Assembly: GCF_042676605.1 (NCBI RefSeq)
Contig: NZ_JBHTHQ010000023.1
Coordinates: 1-25,602 of the forward strand
Reading direction: 5' to 3'
DNA: 25,602 nucleotides
From: Alloscardovia venturai
GTDB lineage: Bacteria > Actinomycetota > Actinomycetes > Actinomycetales > Bifidobacteriaceae
Position 1 is the first letter of the stretch. Each line of letters begins with the position of its first letter. Under the pieces are notes generated by a model. The model had not been told where the DNA came from. It ran no database searches and was given only the letters and a program-made list of their open reading frames with translations. Both the position numbers and the translations under genes were made by a program. Shown one piece after another: positions 24,116 to 25,602 of this stretch.

Positions 24116-25480
24116 ATGGCACGTCCGCTCCTTGATGATTGGTATAAAGTAGGGTACTTCGCAGATCAGGTTCCGGGTGGTTCGTCAGAGATTGGTACTT
24201 TGGCTGATACCTTTACTAAGAACTCGGAGAACTTCGCTGAGATGGCAGAACTCATATCTCGTATAGCGGATACGGGGAGTGATAATACTATCTGGAAAGG
24301 TGAAGCCGCAGACAAGTTTGTACAAGAGTATAGTGATTTCCCTTCTAAAATTGAAAAGCTCTCAACGGGGTTAAAGACCGTCAGTAGTCAGCTGAGTTCA
24401 TGGGCAGATAGCGTTGATTTATACCAGTCCCAGGCGGATACTGCTTTGTATGATGCTTTGCAGGCGAAAGAGGATAAAGATAAGTATACGTATCTTATTT
24501 CGCAGACTTCCGAGGCTCAGCAAAAAGTAACGTCTAGTTTGGCGTCGCTCAATGCGGATACATCATTGCATGATAGCTATGTGTCATATCAGAAAGAGAT
24601 TCAAGGCAACGCTTTAGATACTCTTAACCAACAATTAGCGGATTATCAAGCGAAACTATCTCGTGCTCAAGGCGATTTAGATGAAGCAAAGGGGAGAATT
24701 GATACTGCTCATACGAACTTCGAAAATGCTGCTGATGATGTTGCAAATAAAATTAGCGGTGCTCAAGAAACAGCTGACCTTCATGTTGGCTTCTTTGAAA
24801 AAATGTACTACTCAAGCACGTGGCGCAAGATAGTGAAAGCAGCGGAAGTCATTGGCTTTATCGCTGGCTTGGTAGGTATCGCGCTTGGTGGTGGCGGAAT
24901 TATCATCGCTGCGATACTTTTTGCTACGAATATATTTTCATTTGTAGATAGTGTGGCTGGTATGCAGGTGGGAGAGAATGGCTTAGGAGATGTAGTTTTT
25001 AACGGGATAGCTTTGGGACTTAGTGGTTACTCTGCTTATAAAGAATTGGCAAATTTGAGCGGTGAAGCTAAGACTGCCGCTACGGCTCTTGGAAGAATAG
25101 ATGACGGACGAGTATTTATTGCAGGTTCTGACGGTATTAAAGTTCAGAAGGTTACGTGGGGAAGTTTCATTAAAAGCAATTTGAAAAGCTACGCTTGCAG
25201 TTCGATACTTCCTGGTATTACGAAATTCCAGTCAAATCCATATACAGGTGCGATAGGCGAAGTTGTCATGCGCAGTAAACTTGAGCTGGCAAATATAGCA
25301 AATAGCACTGCAAAGAATTTCTATGATTTCGTCAGAGAACCCGGTAACGGGACTTTTACGGACAAAGTGCGCAATTTAACTACGCAGCTAGTAGGGTCTG
25401 GCTGGATGAAAGTCGTTGGGGAAGCAAATAAAGATTTCAACGGTGTAAAGAATATCGTAAAGCTAGCTACGGGTAAGTAG
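24116..25480 (+). CDS. Putative T7SS-secreted effector with WXG/LXG-like N-terminal domain
   Basis: This 454-aa protein starts at ATG 24116 (GAAAGGAA upstream), 3 nt after the previous gene. Residues 1-115 fit the actinobacterial T7SS secretion-signal domain: LLDDWYKVGYFADQVPGGSSEIGTLADTF, then W60-K-G62 in IWKGEAADKFVQEY, and FPSKIEKLSTGLKTVSSQLSSWADSVDLYQSQAD. Residues ~110-215 are a long helical, coiled-coil-like stalk. Residues ~244-282 are very hydrophobic (VIGFIAGLVGIALGGGGIII, AAILFATNIFSFV), like the glycine-rich membrane hairpins of polymorphic toxins. The last ~170 residues match no toxin domain I know. It may be an antibacterial toxin whose immunity gene follows, or a non-toxic secreted protein. 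Confidence 0.78.
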   Translation: MARPLLDDWYKVGYFADQVPGGSSEIGTLADTFTKNSENFAEMAELISRIADTGSDNTIWKGEAADKFVQEYSDFPSKIEKLSTGLKTVSSQLSSWADSVDLYQSQADTALYDALQAKEDKDKYTYLISQTSEAQQKVTSSLASLNADTSLHDSYVSYQKEIQGNALDTLNQQLADYQAKLSRAQGDLDEAKGRIDTAHTNFENAADDVANKISGAQETADLHVGFFEKMYYSSTWRKIVKAAEVIGFIAGLVGIALGGGGIIIAAILFATNIFSFVDSVAGMQVGENGLGDVVFNGIALGLSGYSAYKELANLSGEAKTAATALGRIDDGRVFIAGSDGIKVQKVTWGSFIKSNLKSYACSSILPGITKFQSNPYTGAIGEVVMRSKLELANIANSTAKNFYDFVREPGNGTFTDKVRNLTTQLVGSGWMKVVGEANKDFNGVKNIVKLATGK

Positions 25481-25504
25481 TATTTGCTTAGTTGGAGTTA
25501 GGCA

Positions 25505-25602
25505 ATGAGGAAATCAAATTTCAAGAAGCTTCGTAGGCGTGTTAATCGTTGGGTGTTGGGGCGTGACACTGTTGAGTATCGTCAAATAGCTCCAGGAGAG
25601 AA
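25505..25602 (+). CDS. Start of an unidentified gene, cut by window end
   Basis: ATG 25505, with GGAG about ten bases upstream, opens a frame that stays open to the edge: MRKSNFKKLRRRVNRWVLGR, then DTVEYRQIAPGE. The N-terminus is strongly basic. It follows the effector candidate by 24 nt in the same direction and may be an immunity or partner gene. Thirty-two residues are too few to classify it. Confidence 0.5.
   Translation, partial: MRKSNFKKLRRRVNRWVLGRDTVEYRQIAPGE

Noticed and set aside
1..25602. Search by eye for tRNA or rRNA genes, CRISPR arrays, insertion sequences and integrases
   Set aside because: No regularly spaced repeats, no tRNA-like TTCGANNC arms in cloverleaf context, no rRNA motifs and no transposase or integrase reading frames were seen; a tRNAscan or Rfam run could still find a missed small RNA.

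Overview
The window reads as chromosomal DNA from a moderate-to-low G+C actinobacterium. The family Bifidobacteriaceae (a scardovia- or Gardnerella-like member) is the best guess. This rests on a GH13 alpha-glucosidase that looks like the bifidobacterial oligo-1,6-glucosidases, carbohydrate ABC importers encoded without their own ATPase, WXG-type type VII secretion (T7SS) genes, and apparently leaderless promoters. The genus cannot be settled by eye.

Layout. 1-1347: the end of a split transketolase (N-terminal subunit, cut by the window edge) and its C-terminal subunit, which carries a frameshift in a G6 run. 1704-10154: a sugar-uptake locus made of a LacI-type regulator, a lipoprotein solute-binding protein, two MalF/MalG-like permeases, a YicI-type GH31 alpha-xylosidase/alpha-glucosidase and a GH1 beta-glucosidase/6-phospho-beta-glucosidase-type enzyme. 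The last four genes are tightly packed. A terminator-like hairpin sits between the binding protein and the permeases, and two mutually exclusive hairpins sit between lacI and the binding protein. 10482-12332: a GH13 oligo-1,6-glucosidase behind its own LacI-type operator, followed at once by an unknown membrane protein.

13338-15852 is a region of decay and small regulatory genes. It holds an AlbA_2/ATPase-type regulator gene with two frameshifts, a convergent yhbY, and a RelE-like toxin gene broken by a stop and a frameshift next to an intact antitoxin. 15917-17320 (minus) encodes a 7-TM protein and a ~196-aa protein of unknown function. 17756-20861 encodes a cationic amino-acid permease with an apparently leaderless mRNA and a cell-wall surface protein with two SHIRT-like repeats and an LSKTG sorting signal. 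20995-22968 (minus) holds a GntR/FCD regulator, an ArsC/Spx-like reductase and a DUF1624 membrane acyltransferase-like protein.

23196 to the end is a T7SS-type cassette: a frameshifted WXG100/EspC-like small protein, a broken homologue of the 15917-16507 protein, a 454-aa LXG/WXG-type secreted effector candidate, and the start of one more gene.

Metabolic reading (inference): the binding protein and permeases import an oligosaccharide. The GH31 enzyme removes alpha-xylosyl or alpha-glucosyl units and the GH1 enzyme cuts the beta-glucoside. This fits isoprimeverose or xyloglucan-type fragments, and the split transketolase upstream could handle the released pentose. Five loci are interrupted, several at homopolymers, so both genuine gene decay and base-calling indels must be considered.
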